Assembly: GCA_964614525.1 (NCBI GenBank)
Contig: CAZTPA010000002.1
Span: forward strand, 1-64,000
Direction of reading: 5' to 3'
From: PWND01 sp964614525
GTDB taxonomy: Bacteria > Bacteroidota > Bacteroidia > Bacteroidales > UBA7960
Length of the DNA stretch: 64,000 nucleotides
The notes beneath the pieces were generated by a model that was given only the letters and a program-made list of their open reading frames with translations, did no database searches and was not told the DNA's origin. Every line of letters begins with the position of its first letter. Position 1 is the stretch's first letter. Positions 36,548 to 45,903 of the stretch are shown here, piece after piece. The position numbers and the translations under genes are program-made.

Positions 36548-36976
36548 TTATTCTTTTAATCTTAAATCCAATGAAAGATTAAGAACATCATAGCAAGTAT
36601 ATTCGCACATTGTATATGAGTATGATTCTAATTTTCCACCATCAACAGCAATAATGGTATCATTTCCCTGAGAATAATATGCTGCCGCTGAATATTTTTT
36701 ATTTAGTTCGAGGTAATAAGTTTCTTCAGCAGCATTTATTTCATCTTCGAATATAATCACACCTGATTCATAATTTCCTTCAAAAACAAGCACTCTGACT
36801 GACTCATTTTCATTATTAATCGTAAGCTTAAGGTTGAGTTTGCCATAAAAGGGCTCACTAGTGTCACAATTTTCATAATCATAATCAGTACAATCCTTGT
36901 TTTTATCTGATTTTTTACGGCATGAACCTAAAACAAAAACAAATATTATTAACAATATTGAGAAAATTCGTTTCAT
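36548..36976 (-). CDS. Small lipoprotein of unknown function
   Basis: A 142-residue lipoprotein. The signal ends in LGSC (lipidation Cys at about residue 19), followed by a charged linker with Lys and Asp. The mature part is a beta-rich domain with four further cysteines: two in CTDYDYENC and two in CEYTC near the end, which could form disulfides in the periplasm. I do not recognise a family. It lies 31 bp downstream of the ankyrin/barrel gene on the same strand and is probably in one operon with it. It converges on the feoB-associated gene. Confidence 0.65.
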   Translation of the reverse strand: MKRIFSILLIIFVFVLGSCRKKSDKNKDCTDYDYENCDTSEPFYGKLNLKLTINNENESVRVLVFEGNYESGVIIFEDEINAAEETYYLELNKKYSAAAYYSQGNDTIIAVDGGKLESYSYTMCEYTCYDVLNLSLDLRLKE

Positions 36977-37007
36977 TTATTTACTTTTTCAGTGTTATCG
37001 TAGTTAT

Positions 37008-38405
37008 TTAATCAATATAATAATGAGTATTATAATAATCTAAGTTGTATAATGGAATTTTAAACTGAAGGCCTATATTGTACCTGTTATTAGAAATATT
37101 ATTTTGCATCAGAGGCATATATTCATACTTAAAACTTAATCGTAACCAGCTGCTCCCAACAAAAACACCGGCAGAAGGAGCCGCTAAAAACTTATTTACC
37201 GGATTGCTTTCAGTTCCTCTGTATGAACCATAAGTATAAGCGCCTCTTATTCCATAATTAAAACCAAAACGAAACTCATTAAATCTTAATAATGTATGTT
37301 GTTTTTCTAAAGAAACAAACCAATGCCTTCTGATTTCCCAGTATTGTACAAAGACATTTTCATCTTTTTCTATTAAAATCTGTCTGGGGTTTATTCTTGA
37401 TTGAAAACCTAATGACAAAGCAACATCAAAACGCGATTCAAAGATACCGCCTTGCGCTCCAAACATAAATTCATTATTATTAAAATGAAAAAGAGGTTCA
37501 TATACCATATGTGTAAAATATAATCCTTTAGGCTTAAGAAACTTATGCTCTGATATAATATTTAGGAGTTGTCTGTCCTCATAAAAAAGTGCAATTCCTG
37601 CAGGACTATAGTACTTATTAGGGTATTGTTCAGGGATTATCTCGTATTCAAGCAGAAACTCAAACATTTCATAATCTCTTTTAAATGCGGCAATAGTAAA
37701 GACATCTAGGTTATCATTATTTAACATCAGAAGATCAGCCCCACTTTCAATCATGTACCAAAGCATGTTTATATCAGAGGCAAATGCAGTCACTAATAAA
37801 GGAGTGTTTCCAAATTCATCGGCAGCATTAATTTCAGCACCATAATCAAGCAAAAGTCCGGCAATTTCCGGATGACCATACCAACAGGCAATATGCAGTG
37901 AAGTTATTTCTTTTTTATTTTTGTGATTCACATTTGCACCATAAAAAATCAATAAATCAGTGAGATAAAATTCTCCGAAAGCTGATGCATAAAACAAAGC
38001 AGTATTACCATACGAATCTTCGGCATTTACATCAGCATTTGCAGAACATAAAATTTCGGCTACGCTAAAATAGTTGAATCTTGCTGCTTCAATTATTGGA
38101 GAGCGTCCCAAATATCCTTTATAATCAATATCTGCACCGGCATCAATAAGCAATACAACTATTTCTTCATAACCACCTTGTACTGCATAAATTAAAGCAG
38201 AATTGCCAAGATAATCAGTACTGTTTGGTGATGCCTCATGCTCAAGCAATATTGCCACACTATCAACATTTCCATTATATATTGCCATGAGCAGATCTTC
38301 GTTAAATTCGTTCGCGGGTTCATCGTCTAAGGAACGACCAAAAGACATTGCTATGGTGCTAAAACAAAGTGCGGAAAGCGATAAAAAAAATATTACTTTT
38401 GACAT
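37008..38405 (-). CDS. Exported ankyrin-repeat protein with C-terminal beta-barrel-like domain
   Basis: A signal peptide (SKVIFFLSLSALCFSTIAM) leads into about seven ankyrin repeats (residues about 35-270, for example DYLGNSALIYAVQGGYEEIVVLLIDAGADI and NKKEITSLHIACWYGHPEIAGLLLDYGAEI). From about residue 290 to the end the sequence changes to alternating hydrophobic/polar strands rich in F, Y, W and G (FMFGAQGGIFESRFDVALSLGFQS). This looks like an outer-membrane barrel of about eight strands. I chose the ATG at 38405 (465 residues) because it places the signal peptide at the N-terminus; an ATG at 38438 would add 11 hydrophobic residues. The ankyrins would face the periplasm. Function unknown. 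Confidence 0.75.
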   Translation of the reverse strand: MSKVIFFLSLSALCFSTIAMSFGRSLDDEPANEFNEDLLMAIYNGNVDSVAILLEHEASPNSTDYLGNSALIYAVQGGYEEIVVLLIDAGADIDYKGYLGRSPIIEAARFNYFSVAEILCSANADVNAEDSYGNTALFYASAFGEFYLTDLLIFYGANVNHKNKKEITSLHIACWYGHPEIAGLLLDYGAEINAADEFGNTPLLVTAFASDINMLWYMIESGADLLMLNNDNLDVFTIAAFKRDYEMFEFLLEYEIIPEQYPNKYYSPAGIALFYEDRQLLNIISEHKFLKPKGLYFTHMVYEPLFHFNNNEFMFGAQGGIFESRFDVALSLGFQSRINPRQILIEKDENVFVQYWEIRRHWFVSLEKQHTLLRFNEFRFGFNYGIRGAYTYGSYRGTESNPVNKFLAAPSAGVFVGSSWLRLSFKYEYMPLMQNNISNNRYNIGLQFKIPLYNLDYYNTHYYID

Positions 38406-38511
38406 AACAGTAAAAATAATTGCAATAAAAAGCCTCATTAAACAAATAAGGAGATAGTAAATAAATTATTTCAAAATTATAGTTTTTTATATAATCTGCT
38501 TCTTAAAAAAT

Positions 38512-38519
38512 TAATTTTG
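38512..38519 (+). promoter_or_regulatory. -7 box (TAATTTTG) directly before the recQ start
   Basis: Exact TAnnTTTG match ending 2 nt before the TTG start codon at 38522, suggesting a leaderless or nearly leaderless message. Confidence 0.45.
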
Positions 38520-38521
38520 TT

Positions 38522-40432
38522 TTGGATATCAAGCAAATACTTTTAAAATACTGGGGTTATTCTTCTTTCAGACCAATGCAGGAAGACATAATAAGATCTG
38601 TGTTGTCTGGAAAAGAGACCTTGGCTTTGCTTCCAACCGGCGGAGGTAAGTCTATTTGCTATCAGGTTCCCGGACTTGCAAGAGAAGGTGTATGCATCGT
38701 TATCTCTCCATTAATTGCTTTGATGAAAGATCAGGTAGAAAATCTTAAAGCAAAAAATATTCCTGCTGTTGCAGTTTATTCAGGACTAAATTCCAGGGAA
38801 ATTGACATTGCACTTGACAATTGTATTTATGGCAATATAAAGTTTTTATATATAAGCCCGGAGAGACTTACCACCAAGCTTATGAGGGCAAGGCTTGCAA
38901 AAATGAACGTGAATCTACTCGCCATTGATGAAGCTCACTGCATTTCTCAATGGGGATACGACTTTCGGCCACCATATTTAAGAATTGCTGAAGTAAGGGA
39001 GATTATCCCAAAAACGCCGGTAATAGCTTTAACAGCAACAGCAACTGTACAGGTAGCTGAAGACATTGTTAAGAGACTCGAATTTAATGAACCAAATATT
39101 TTTCGCAGCAGTTTCGAAAGGAAAAATCTTACTTATGCCGTATTAAAAGAAGAAGACAAGCTTAAGAGGCTTCTTAAAGTTTGTCGCAACATAAAAGGCA
39201 CAGGAATAATTTATGTTAGAAATAGAAAAAGAACCAAAGAGACTGCCCTGTTTTTGAAAAAAAATGGAATACCGGCTGATTTTTATCATGCAGGCCTGGA
39301 TTCTATGACGAGAAACAAAAAGCAGGAAAACTGGATGAAAGAAAATCCACCGCTTATAGTTTCTACCAATGCTTTTGGAATGGGAATAGATAAACCCAAT
39401 GTAAGGTTTGTCGTTCACATGGACATGCCCGACAGTCCTGAGGCATACTTTCAGGAAGCGGGAAGAGCGGGAAGAGATGGCAAAAAAGCTTATGCCGTAT
39501 TATTATACAATAAAGCTGATATTGTTGATGCAAAAATGTTCTGGAAATCTTCTTATCCGGAGATAAAATATATAAAGCAAGTTTATAATTCTCTGGGAAA
39601 TTACTTTCAATTGGCCGTTGGCAGCGGAGATAATATGTCTTTCGATTTTGAACTTTCTGAATTCTGTCAAACTTATAAGTTAAATCCCCTACTCACTTAT
39701 AATGCATTAAAAATATTAGAAAATGAAGGTTACATTCTCTTATCAGGAGCATTAAGTAATCCTTCAAAAATGCTTGTTTTACTGAGTAAAGAGCAGATAT
39801 ATCGTTTCCAGGTTTTGAATCCTGCCTATGAGAAATTGCTGAAAACCATATTTCGTTCTTATACTGCTTTGTTTTCTGAAATGGTTAAGATTGATGAAAC
39901 AGTTATTGCAAAAAGGTTGGATGTGCCAAAATCTGAAGTAATAAAACAACTACAGCAATTAAATCAAATGTCGGTTATAAATTATGAACAACAGAAACAT
40001 AAACCGCAATTAATATTTTGCATGGGACGTGTAGAGCAAAGAGATTTTTCGCTTTCTCCTGAGACTTATGACGATAGAATGAAATATGCAAAATTCAGAA
40101 TTAAGGCTATGGAAGATTATGTTACATCAGTAACAAAATGTAGAAGTCAATATTTGATAGAATACTTTGGAGAAGAATCACCTCCAAGATGTGGTACATG
40201 TGATGTTTGCCTTGAAAGGAATAAAGTAAATTTAAGCAAACTTGAGGTTGACAGAATCCTTGAATGGTTGAAACCAATACTAAAAGATAAACCGCTAAAG
40301 ATGGAAGATGTTTTAGGCAAAGTCAGCAGCAGCAATGAAGAAAAAAAAGTTTTAAGAGTTATTAGATGGCTGATTGACAATAAAAAGATACTAATGAATC
40401 CTGAAACCGGAATCCTGAATTGGAATGAATAA
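38522..40432 (+). CDS. recQ: ATP-dependent DNA helicase RecQ
   Basis: A 3'-5' DNA helicase of recombination and fork repair. Order of motifs: FRPMQEDII (motif 0), LLPTGGGKS (Walker A), AIDEAHCISQWGYDFRPPY (DEAH box with the aromatic-rich loop), ALTATAT, then in the second RecA lobe VSTNAFGMGIDKPNVRFVVHMDMP and QEAGRAGRDG. A zinc-binding cluster (KCRSQYLIEYF, CGTCDVC) and a winged-helix region follow. The length of 636 and absence of an obvious HRDC domain fit the short RecQ type. The start is TTG (reading DIKQILLKYWGY), which matches the family N-terminus. Confidence 0.95.
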   Translation: MDIKQILLKYWGYSSFRPMQEDIIRSVLSGKETLALLPTGGGKSICYQVPGLAREGVCIVISPLIALMKDQVENLKAKNIPAVAVYSGLNSREIDIALDNCIYGNIKFLYISPERLTTKLMRARLAKMNVNLLAIDEAHCISQWGYDFRPPYLRIAEVREIIPKTPVIALTATATVQVAEDIVKRLEFNEPNIFRSSFERKNLTYAVLKEEDKLKRLLKVCRNIKGTGIIYVRNRKRTKETALFLKKNGIPADFYHAGLDSMTRNKKQENWMKENPPLIVSTNAFGMGIDKPNVRFVVHMDMPDSPEAYFQEAGRAGRDGKKAYAVLLYNKADIVDAKMFWKSSYPEIKYIKQVYNSLGNYFQLAVGSGDNMSFDFELSEFCQTYKLNPLLTYNALKILENEGYILLSGALSNPSKMLVLLSKEQIYRFQVLNPAYEKLLKTIFRSYTALFSEMVKIDETVIAKRLDVPKSEVIKQLQQLNQMSVINYEQQKHKPQLIFCMGRVEQRDFSLSPETYDDRMKYAKFRIKAMEDYVTSVTKCRSQYLIEYFGEESPPRCGTCDVCLERNKVNLSKLEVDRILEWLKPILKDKPLKMEDVLGKVSSSNEEKKVLRVIRWLIDNKKILMNPETGILNWNE

Positions 40433-40448
40433 TTCCCTTCAAAAACCT

Positions 40449-40456
40449 TATCTTTG
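40449..40456 (+). promoter_or_regulatory. Candidate -7 box (TATCTTTG) for the YjjG-like gene
   Basis: Exact TAnnTTTG match 38 nt upstream of the TTG start. A second match, TAGTTTTG at 40489-40496, overlaps the start codon itself and is less likely to be used. Confidence 0.4.
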
Positions 40457-40494
40457 CAACTTAAAAGTATTAACAACAGAAGATTTATATAGTT

Positions 40495-41199
40495 TTGAAA
40501 AATAATTATTTGCACATCTTTTTTGATTTGGATCAAACCCTATGGGATTTCAGAAAAAACTCTCTTGAAGTAATTCAGAGATTATTTGTAGAGTTAGAAT
40601 TTGAAAAAAATGGCGTTCCCGGAATTGATGATTTTATAAAATCATATAAAGCTTTAAATTCCGGATTATGGGATCAGTACCGGGCAGGTGAAATAAGTAA
40701 ATTTGAGTTGAATAATAATAGATTTATCAATACATTAAAACACTACAGTCCGAAAGCTGAACTTTTAGGAACAAAAATGGCTGAACTTTACATAAAATAC
40801 AGTCCTGAAAATGTATCTCTTTTTATTGGAGCTGAGGATATTTTAAAATACTTATCAGTAAATTATAATTTACATGTAATCACTAATGGTTTTAGTGAAA
40901 TTCAAATTCCAAAGTTAAAAAATACCGGATTGGACAAATATTTCAAAGAAATAATTTTCAGTGAGGATGCCGGCTGCTTAAAGCCTGATAAAAAATATTT
41001 TGAGTATAGCATAAAAAAAGCCGGGGCACAAAAAAGTGAATGCTTAGTTATTGGAGATGATCCGGAATCAGATATTTTAGGCGCTTCAAATGCAGGAATT
41101 CATCAAGTATGGTTTAAGCAGAACTATCATTCCGAAAATACGGAAACAAAAGCAACTTATACAATAAAAGACTTGGCTGAAATAAGAGAGATTCTTTAG
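40495..41199 (+). CDS. HAD phosphatase, YjjG-like pyrimidine nucleotidase
   Basis: A 234-residue HAD hydrolase. Motif I is FFDLDQTLWDF, the motif II threonine is in LHVITNGFSEIQ, the lysine is in EDAGCLKPDKKYFEY and motif IV is VIGDDPESDILGASNAG. The DLDxTLWDF start with an alpha-helical cap and the TNGF motif are those of the YjjG group, which dephosphorylates nucleoside monophosphates such as non-canonical pyrimidines. The start codon is TTG. It overlaps the stop of psd on the other strand by 4 bp. Confidence 0.85.
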   Translation: MKNNYLHIFFDLDQTLWDFRKNSLEVIQRLFVELEFEKNGVPGIDDFIKSYKALNSGLWDQYRAGEISKFELNNNRFINTLKHYSPKAELLGTKMAELYIKYSPENVSLFIGAEDILKYLSVNYNLHVITNGFSEIQIPKLKNTGLDKYFKEIIFSEDAGCLKPDKKYFEYSIKKAGAQKSECLVIGDDPESDILGASNAGIHQVWFKQNYHSENTETKATYTIKDLAEIREIL

Positions 41200-41855
41200 T
41201 TCCAGGAAGCTATAATGGTTTTTCCTCCAATTACTTTCTGCCCCAACTTCACATTAATTTCAGTATCCAGGGGCAAAAACAAATCAACTCTGGATCCAAA
41301 TTTAATAAATCCAAGCTGTTTCCCCTGCTCTACTTGATCACCTTCATTGCAATAGCATACAATTCTCCTGGCAAGTGCTCCTGCTATTTGTCTGATAAGA
41401 GCATTCCTTTTATCATCTTTTTCGATAACAATGCTTGTACGTTCATTAATATCAGATGACTTTGGAGCCCATGCAAAAAGATATTTTCCGGGGTAATATT
41501 TAAAATACTTAACTACTCCACTAAAAGGAATTAAGTTTACATGAACATTAAGAGGCGACATAAAAACCGAAACTTGTAATCTCTTTTCTTTATAAAACTC
41601 ATTTACAATAGTTTCGCCAATTACCACTATTTTACCATCAGCGGGACTAACAATTATATTATCGTCGTTTTCAACTACTACCTGAGGATCACGGAAAAAA
41701 TAAACTATTATAAACCATACAATAAATAAAGCAGCGTACAAAATCGAATGCAACCAATGAAACCCACCTGTTGCCAAGTGCATCACAGTAATTACAGCCA
41801 AAGCAAAAACTGTAGATAATATAATGCTGGTATATCCTTCTTTGTGTATTTTCAT
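41196..41855 (-). CDS. psd: Phosphatidylserine decarboxylase family protein
   Basis: Converts phosphatidylserine to phosphatidylethanolamine at the inner membrane. The 219-residue archaeal-type form has two N-terminal membrane helices, VSPADGKIVVIGE, MSPLNVHVNLIPFSG and near the end the self-cleavage site in KFGSRVDLF, where the serine becomes the pyruvoyl group. It is the last gene of the block rsfS-ftsH-LUD-DUF2007-cdsA-psd and stands 144 bp after cdsA, the enzyme that makes the CDP-diacylglycerol precursor. Its end overlaps the end of the convergent YjjG-like gene by 4 bp. Confidence 0.92.
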   Translation of the reverse strand: MKIHKEGYTSIILSTVFALAVITVMHLATGGFHWLHSILYAALFIVWFIIVYFFRDPQVVVENDDNIIVSPADGKIVVIGETIVNEFYKEKRLQVSVFMSPLNVHVNLIPFSGVVKYFKYYPGKYLFAWAPKSSDINERTSIVIEKDDKRNALIRQIAGALARRIVCYCNEGDQVEQGKQLGFIKFGSRVDLFLPLDTEINVKLGQKVIGGKTIIASWN

Positions 41856-41999
41856 TTAAAAAATCTAATTTGTCAAGTACTAAAAAAACAAATAATAGTC
41901 TAATTTGTTCTGTTATAATTATTAAAAAGTGCTTTGATTCAGCTTATTATAAGGAAATAAAATAATTACAGACAATAAATATAGGAACTGTAATGTATT

Positions 42000-42818
42000 T
42001 TAAAAAATCAATAATAAATAAACATATACAAAAGGTGCTGCCATAAAAACCCCGTCAAATCTATCTAAGACACCACCATGTCCGGGCAGTAGAGCTCCAC
42101 TGTCTTTTGTCTTAATGCTACGCTTAAACATTGATTCGAATAAATCACCATAAGTACCAAAAACAATAATAATACTGCTAATTACAAGCCAATCAATTAA
42201 TGTTATTCCTTTAAAGAAGTATGACATTATAAAAGCTGCAGTTAAACTAAGTATCCCTCCACCGATAACGCCTTCCCAGGTCTTATTTGGAGAAATTCTC
42301 TCAAAAAGTTTTGTACGTCCTATAGACATTCCAACAACATAAGCACCGGTTTCATTAACCCATACAAGAATAAAAAAGCCAATTAGTATATACTTCATAT
42401 AAGTATTATTCTCAAGCCCGGGATTTGGCAAATAATTCAATAAAGTAAAAGGCACGGCAACATAAAGCACTCCAAAAAATGTAAAAGCAATATTCGTAAA
42501 TGGATTTGGATCTTTCCTGTATAATTCAAGTAAAAAAATAAGAAAAATAAACAAGAAATTAATATGAATAACCTCGCGTGGCAAAAGGTTTAATGCGATT
42601 AAAGCATTTGATGCAAATAAAAAAGTTCCTGCAATAATACCTGCAAACTTATTTCCGGTAACATCCCTAAGCTTTATCAAGGAATAAAACTCCCACAAAC
42701 CGATTACTGTAATTATTAAGAATAAAGCAGCAAAATATATTTGACCGGCCAGAATTGATAGAATTATCAATAAAACGAAAACCACACCTGTTACAGTACG
42801 CTGTATAAGATTTCTCAC
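42000..42818 (-). CDS. cdsA: Phosphatidate cytidylyltransferase (CDP-diacylglycerol synthase)
   Basis: Makes CDP-diacylglycerol from phosphatidic acid and CTP, the branch point of phospholipid synthesis. A membrane protein of 272 residues with about seven helices and the signature MFKRSIKTKDSGALLPGHGGVLDRFDG close to the C-terminus, where the aspartates bind metal. GRTKLFERISPNKTWEG is the second conserved segment. The start codon is GTG and overlaps the TGA of the DUF2007 gene (GTGA), so translation is coupled. Confidence 0.95.
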   Translation of the reverse strand: MRNLIQRTVTGVVFVLLIILSILAGQIYFAALFLIITVIGLWEFYSLIKLRDVTGNKFAGIIAGTFLFASNALIALNLLPREVIHINFLFIFLIFLLELYRKDPNPFTNIAFTFFGVLYVAVPFTLLNYLPNPGLENNTYMKYILIGFFILVWVNETGAYVVGMSIGRTKLFERISPNKTWEGVIGGGILSLTAAFIMSYFFKGITLIDWLVISSIIIVFGTYGDLFESMFKRSIKTKDSGALLPGHGGVLDRFDGVFMAAPFVYVYLLLIF

Positions 42819-43018
42819 AAATTTTCCTTATTTATTATAGACATTGCTTTTATTACATGATCTGCATGAACGTATAGTTCTATTTCACCAAACAGGTAAC
42901 TCCTGTCTTTTTTATTAATAGACACCGCATCAATTTCATTATCTTTCAAAACAGCTTTCACAATTTCAACTCTATGCTCTATCGCTGAAGTATAAACTTT
43001 TTCCCAATTTTCATTCAT
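42815..43018 (-). CDS. DUF2007 family small protein
   Basis: A 67-residue protein (MNENWEKVYTSAIEHRVEIVKAVL...) with the ferredoxin-like pattern of the DUF2007 family: beta strand, helix with EIVKAVLKDNEIDAV, then a strand and GEIELYVHADHVIKA. Such proteins are thought to be regulatory or PII-like. I use the ATG at 43018; a TTG three codons upstream is also in frame. It sits between LUD and cdsA and overlaps cdsA by 4 bp. Confidence 0.75.
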   Translation of the reverse strand: MNENWEKVYTSAIEHRVEIVKAVLKDNEIDAVSINKKDRSYLFGEIELYVHADHVIKAMSIINKENL

Positions 43019-43040
43019 AATTTTCAATAATAATGGATTT

Positions 43041-43685
43041 TCATCCTGTTAGCAAAACATAAAGCTCTTTTGGACCATGAGCACCCATTACCAGTGTTTT
43101 TTCAATATCAGCGGTTCTGCTTGGACCTGTGACAATTGACAACATGGATGGCAAATCATTATCATATTTGTTTTTTACAAAAGTAAAAGCATCTTTAATG
43201 TCTTTAACTATCTGATTTGTTTTTGCAAGCACAATGTGAACTTCAGGGCCGGCAATTCCTTTGCGGGAAAGAGTTTGAGCACTGCTCATCAATAGTGAGC
43301 CGAACCTGGCTATTAAGCACTCACAATCAGTAATCACTACATCACAGTATGGCATTTGAGATTCGTCCTCAACAACTATTATATCTTCTTGTTGGATCAA
43401 AAATTCCCGAACATTATCCAGTGCGCAAAATACTTTTTTCAATTCTTTTTGTTCTAGAAGCGACAACAGATTTGAAGCTAGTTCTTTATCATTCTCACAG
43501 TAAACAAATTGTCCCTGAACATCCTTAAAAGCCATTGCAAAATCAATTTCCGGGCTATCTTCATCTTTAAGTGCATTTAGCACATCAGAATCCATATCTT
43601 GAGTAGAAAATGGGGGTTCCATTTTATTTACCAATGCAGCCCTGATATTTTTCAGCACTTTTTCTTTTGATGTGCTATCTTGCAT
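43041..43685 (-). CDS. LUD domain protein (LutC-like)
   Basis: A 214-residue protein of the LUD/LutC superfamily. The conserved C-terminal segment SIVTGPSRTADIEKTLVMGAHGPKELYVLL and the ITDCECLIARFGSLL strand are seen. Relatives act in lactate utilisation (LutABC), but no lutA or lutB lies nearby. Here it is embedded between ftsH and DUF2007-cdsA, an arrangement I recall from other Bacteroidota. Its role in that setting is unknown. It begins 3 bp after the ftsH stop. Confidence 0.85.
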   Translation of the reverse strand: MQDSTSKEKVLKNIRAALVNKMEPPFSTQDMDSDVLNALKDEDSPEIDFAMAFKDVQGQFVYCENDKELASNLLSLLEQKELKKVFCALDNVREFLIQQEDIIVVEDESQMPYCDVVITDCECLIARFGSLLMSSAQTLSRKGIAGPEVHIVLAKTNQIVKDIKDAFTFVKNKYDNDLPSMLSIVTGPSRTADIEKTLVMGAHGPKELYVLLTG

Positions 43686-43688
43686 TTC

Positions 43689-45824
43689 TTATTCTTTTTT
43701 CGAATTTGACTTATTTTCTGCTTTTGATTTTGATTTAGTTTTAGAAGGCTTTGTGTCTGATGTTTTTTTTGATTTTACTTCAGGTTTCTCCTTTGTTTTA
43801 GCTTTTGATTTAGCCGGAGCTTTTTTTGTTATCTTCTTTTTCTCAGATTCTCGTTGGGGAAACTGACCTTCCTGATTATCAAATGCTCTTTTACCGAAAA
43901 TATCTTCAAGATCTTCTCTAAAAATAACCTCCTTCTGCAAAAGACTTTCTGCCAGCAAAATAAGTTTATCTTTATTCTCCTGAAGTATTTTCAATGCTCT
44001 TGCATATGCTGCTTCTACAATACTTCTAACCTCCTCATCAATTGTCTGGGCAGTTTTTTCTGAATAAGGTTTTGTAAATGAATACTCGGATTGTCCGGTT
44101 GAATCATAATAACTTAAATTTCCGATTTTTTTATTCAGTCCAAAGAAAGTAACTATAGCATAAGCTTGTTTTGTAACTTTTTCAAGATCATTTAATGCGC
44201 CGGTTGATATTTTACCGAAGATAACTTCTTCAGATGCTCTACCACCAAGAGTAGCAGTAAGGTCATCGAAGATTTGCTCAAAAGTAGTAATCTGTCTTTC
44301 CTCAGGGAGGTACCATGCAGCTCCGAGAGCTTTGCCGCGGGGTACAATTGTAACCTTTACTAATGGATGAGCATGTTCCAGCAACCAACTGACGGCGGCA
44401 TGTCCTGATTCGTGATATGCAACTGTTTTCTTTTCATGCGGAGAAATTATTTTATTTCTTTTTTCCAAACCACCAATAATTCTGTCAATAGCATCCAGAA
44501 AATCTTGTTTTTCGACAGACTTTTTATTTCTTCTTGCAGCGATAAGAGCTGCTTCATTACAAACATTGGCAATATCAGCACCTGAAAATCCGGGTGTTTG
44601 ACGAGCTAGAAATTCCACATTCACATCCTCATCAAATTTAATGGGTTTCATATGCACTTTAAAAATTGCTTTTCTCTCTTCCAAATCGGGCATTTCAACA
44701 TGTATCTGCCTGTCAAAACGACCAGCTCTAAGAAGTGCCCTGTCTAAAATATCAGCACGGTTGGTTGCAGCAAGAATAATCACTCCAACATTAGTACCGA
44801 AACCATCCATTTCAGTAAGAAGCTGATTAAGAGTGTTCTCACGCTCGTCATTAGCTCCTGTCACAGGATTCTTTCCTCTGGCACGGCCAATTGCATCAAT
44901 TTCATCAATAAAAATGATACAAGGAGCCTTTTCCTTTGCTTGTTTGAACAAATCTCTAACTCTGGAAGCACCAACACCCACAAACATTTCAACAAAATCG
45001 CTACCGCTAAGAGAAAAGAAAGGTACTTGTGCTTCTCCGGCAACAGCTTTAGCAAGTAAAGTTTTGCCGGTACCCGGAGATCCAATAAGTAAAGCACCTT
45101 TTGGAATTTGACCACCAAGGTTTGTATACTTTGTGGGGTTTTTCAAAAAGTCAACAATTTCCATTAACTCAATTTTTGCTTCTTCAAGACCGGCAACATG
45201 ATTAAAATTAACATTGACCCTGGTATCCTTGTCAAACAATTGAGCTTTAGCTTTTCCAATATTAAACATTTGTCCTCCGGCTCCACCACCGGCCATTCTT
45301 CTTAAAATAAACACCCAAAAAAGAATGATTAAACCTATTGGAATGAGCCAGCTTAAAATATCACCCGACCAATCTTTACGTTGCTCGTAATAAACGGGTA
45401 TTTGTTTACCTTGTTCTGTATCTTCCTGTGCTTGGCTTATTAATTCAGCAAAGTTATCTACAGATCCTATTTTGAAAGTATAATGAGGACCTGACTCGGC
45501 TGAACCGGCATCTCTTACATCATTGTATTTTTCTTTGTGGAGATTTTCTTCTCGTATATAAACTTCTACTAATTCTTTGTTTACAACAATAATTTTACTG
45601 ACATCACCTGTATTTAGTATTTCTTGCTCGAATCTTTGCTGTGATATTTCTACAGCTGAACCACCCCAATTATAAAATTGAAGTGCAATAATAAGTACAG
45701 CTAAAATACCATAAATCCAGTAAAAGTTAAATCCGGGCTTTTTACCGTTTTCTCCCGGTTTTTTATTGTTATTCCCTTGAGGCTTGGGATTGTTTTGATT
45801 TTTTTTGAAATTATCTTTGCTCAT
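43689..45824 (-). CDS. ftsH: ATP-dependent zinc metalloprotease FtsH
   Basis: Membrane-anchored AAA+ protease that degrades misfolded membrane and short-lived regulatory proteins. An N-terminal Asn/Lys-rich tail precedes membrane helix 1 (FYWIYGILAVLIIALQFY), a periplasmic domain, helix 2 (ILSWLIPIGLIILFWVFIL), then AAA+ with LIGSPGTGKT, IIFIDEIDAIGRARG and the second region of homology NRADILDRALLRAGRFDRQ. The protease part has AYHESGHAAVSW, the zinc HExxH. The C-terminal 70 residues are Lys/Ser/Thr-rich and probably disordered. It lies 79 bp after rsfS. Confidence 0.96.
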   Translation of the reverse strand: MSKDNFKKNQNNPKPQGNNNKKPGENGKKPGFNFYWIYGILAVLIIALQFYNWGGSAVEISQQRFEQEILNTGDVSKIIVVNKELVEVYIREENLHKEKYNDVRDAGSAESGPHYTFKIGSVDNFAELISQAQEDTEQGKQIPVYYEQRKDWSGDILSWLIPIGLIILFWVFILRRMAGGGAGGQMFNIGKAKAQLFDKDTRVNVNFNHVAGLEEAKIELMEIVDFLKNPTKYTNLGGQIPKGALLIGSPGTGKTLLAKAVAGEAQVPFFSLSGSDFVEMFVGVGASRVRDLFKQAKEKAPCIIFIDEIDAIGRARGKNPVTGANDERENTLNQLLTEMDGFGTNVGVIILAATNRADILDRALLRAGRFDRQIHVEMPDLEERKAIFKVHMKPIKFDEDVNVEFLARQTPGFSGADIANVCNEAALIAARRNKKSVEKQDFLDAIDRIIGGLEKRNKIISPHEKKTVAYHESGHAAVSWLLEHAHPLVKVTIVPRGKALGAAWYLPEERQITTFEQIFDDLTATLGGRASEEVIFGKISTGALNDLEKVTKQAYAIVTFFGLNKKIGNLSYYDSTGQSEYSFTKPYSEKTAQTIDEEVRSIVEAAYARALKILQENKDKLILLAESLLQKEVIFREDLEDIFGKRAFDNQEGQFPQRESEKKKITKKAPAKSKAKTKEKPEVKSKKTSDTKPSKTKSKSKAENKSNSKKE

Positions 45825-45903
45825 TAAATTAATTGTTAATTATCTTTTTTTACTAGAAATTCATATTGCTATGTATTTAACTTAAATAGTTATAATATGT
45901 TCA

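Noticed and set aside
41867..41910. Two copies of TCTAATTTGT between psd and cdsA
   Set aside because: Ten-base AT-rich repeats are expected by chance here, and neither copy fits the -7 consensus.
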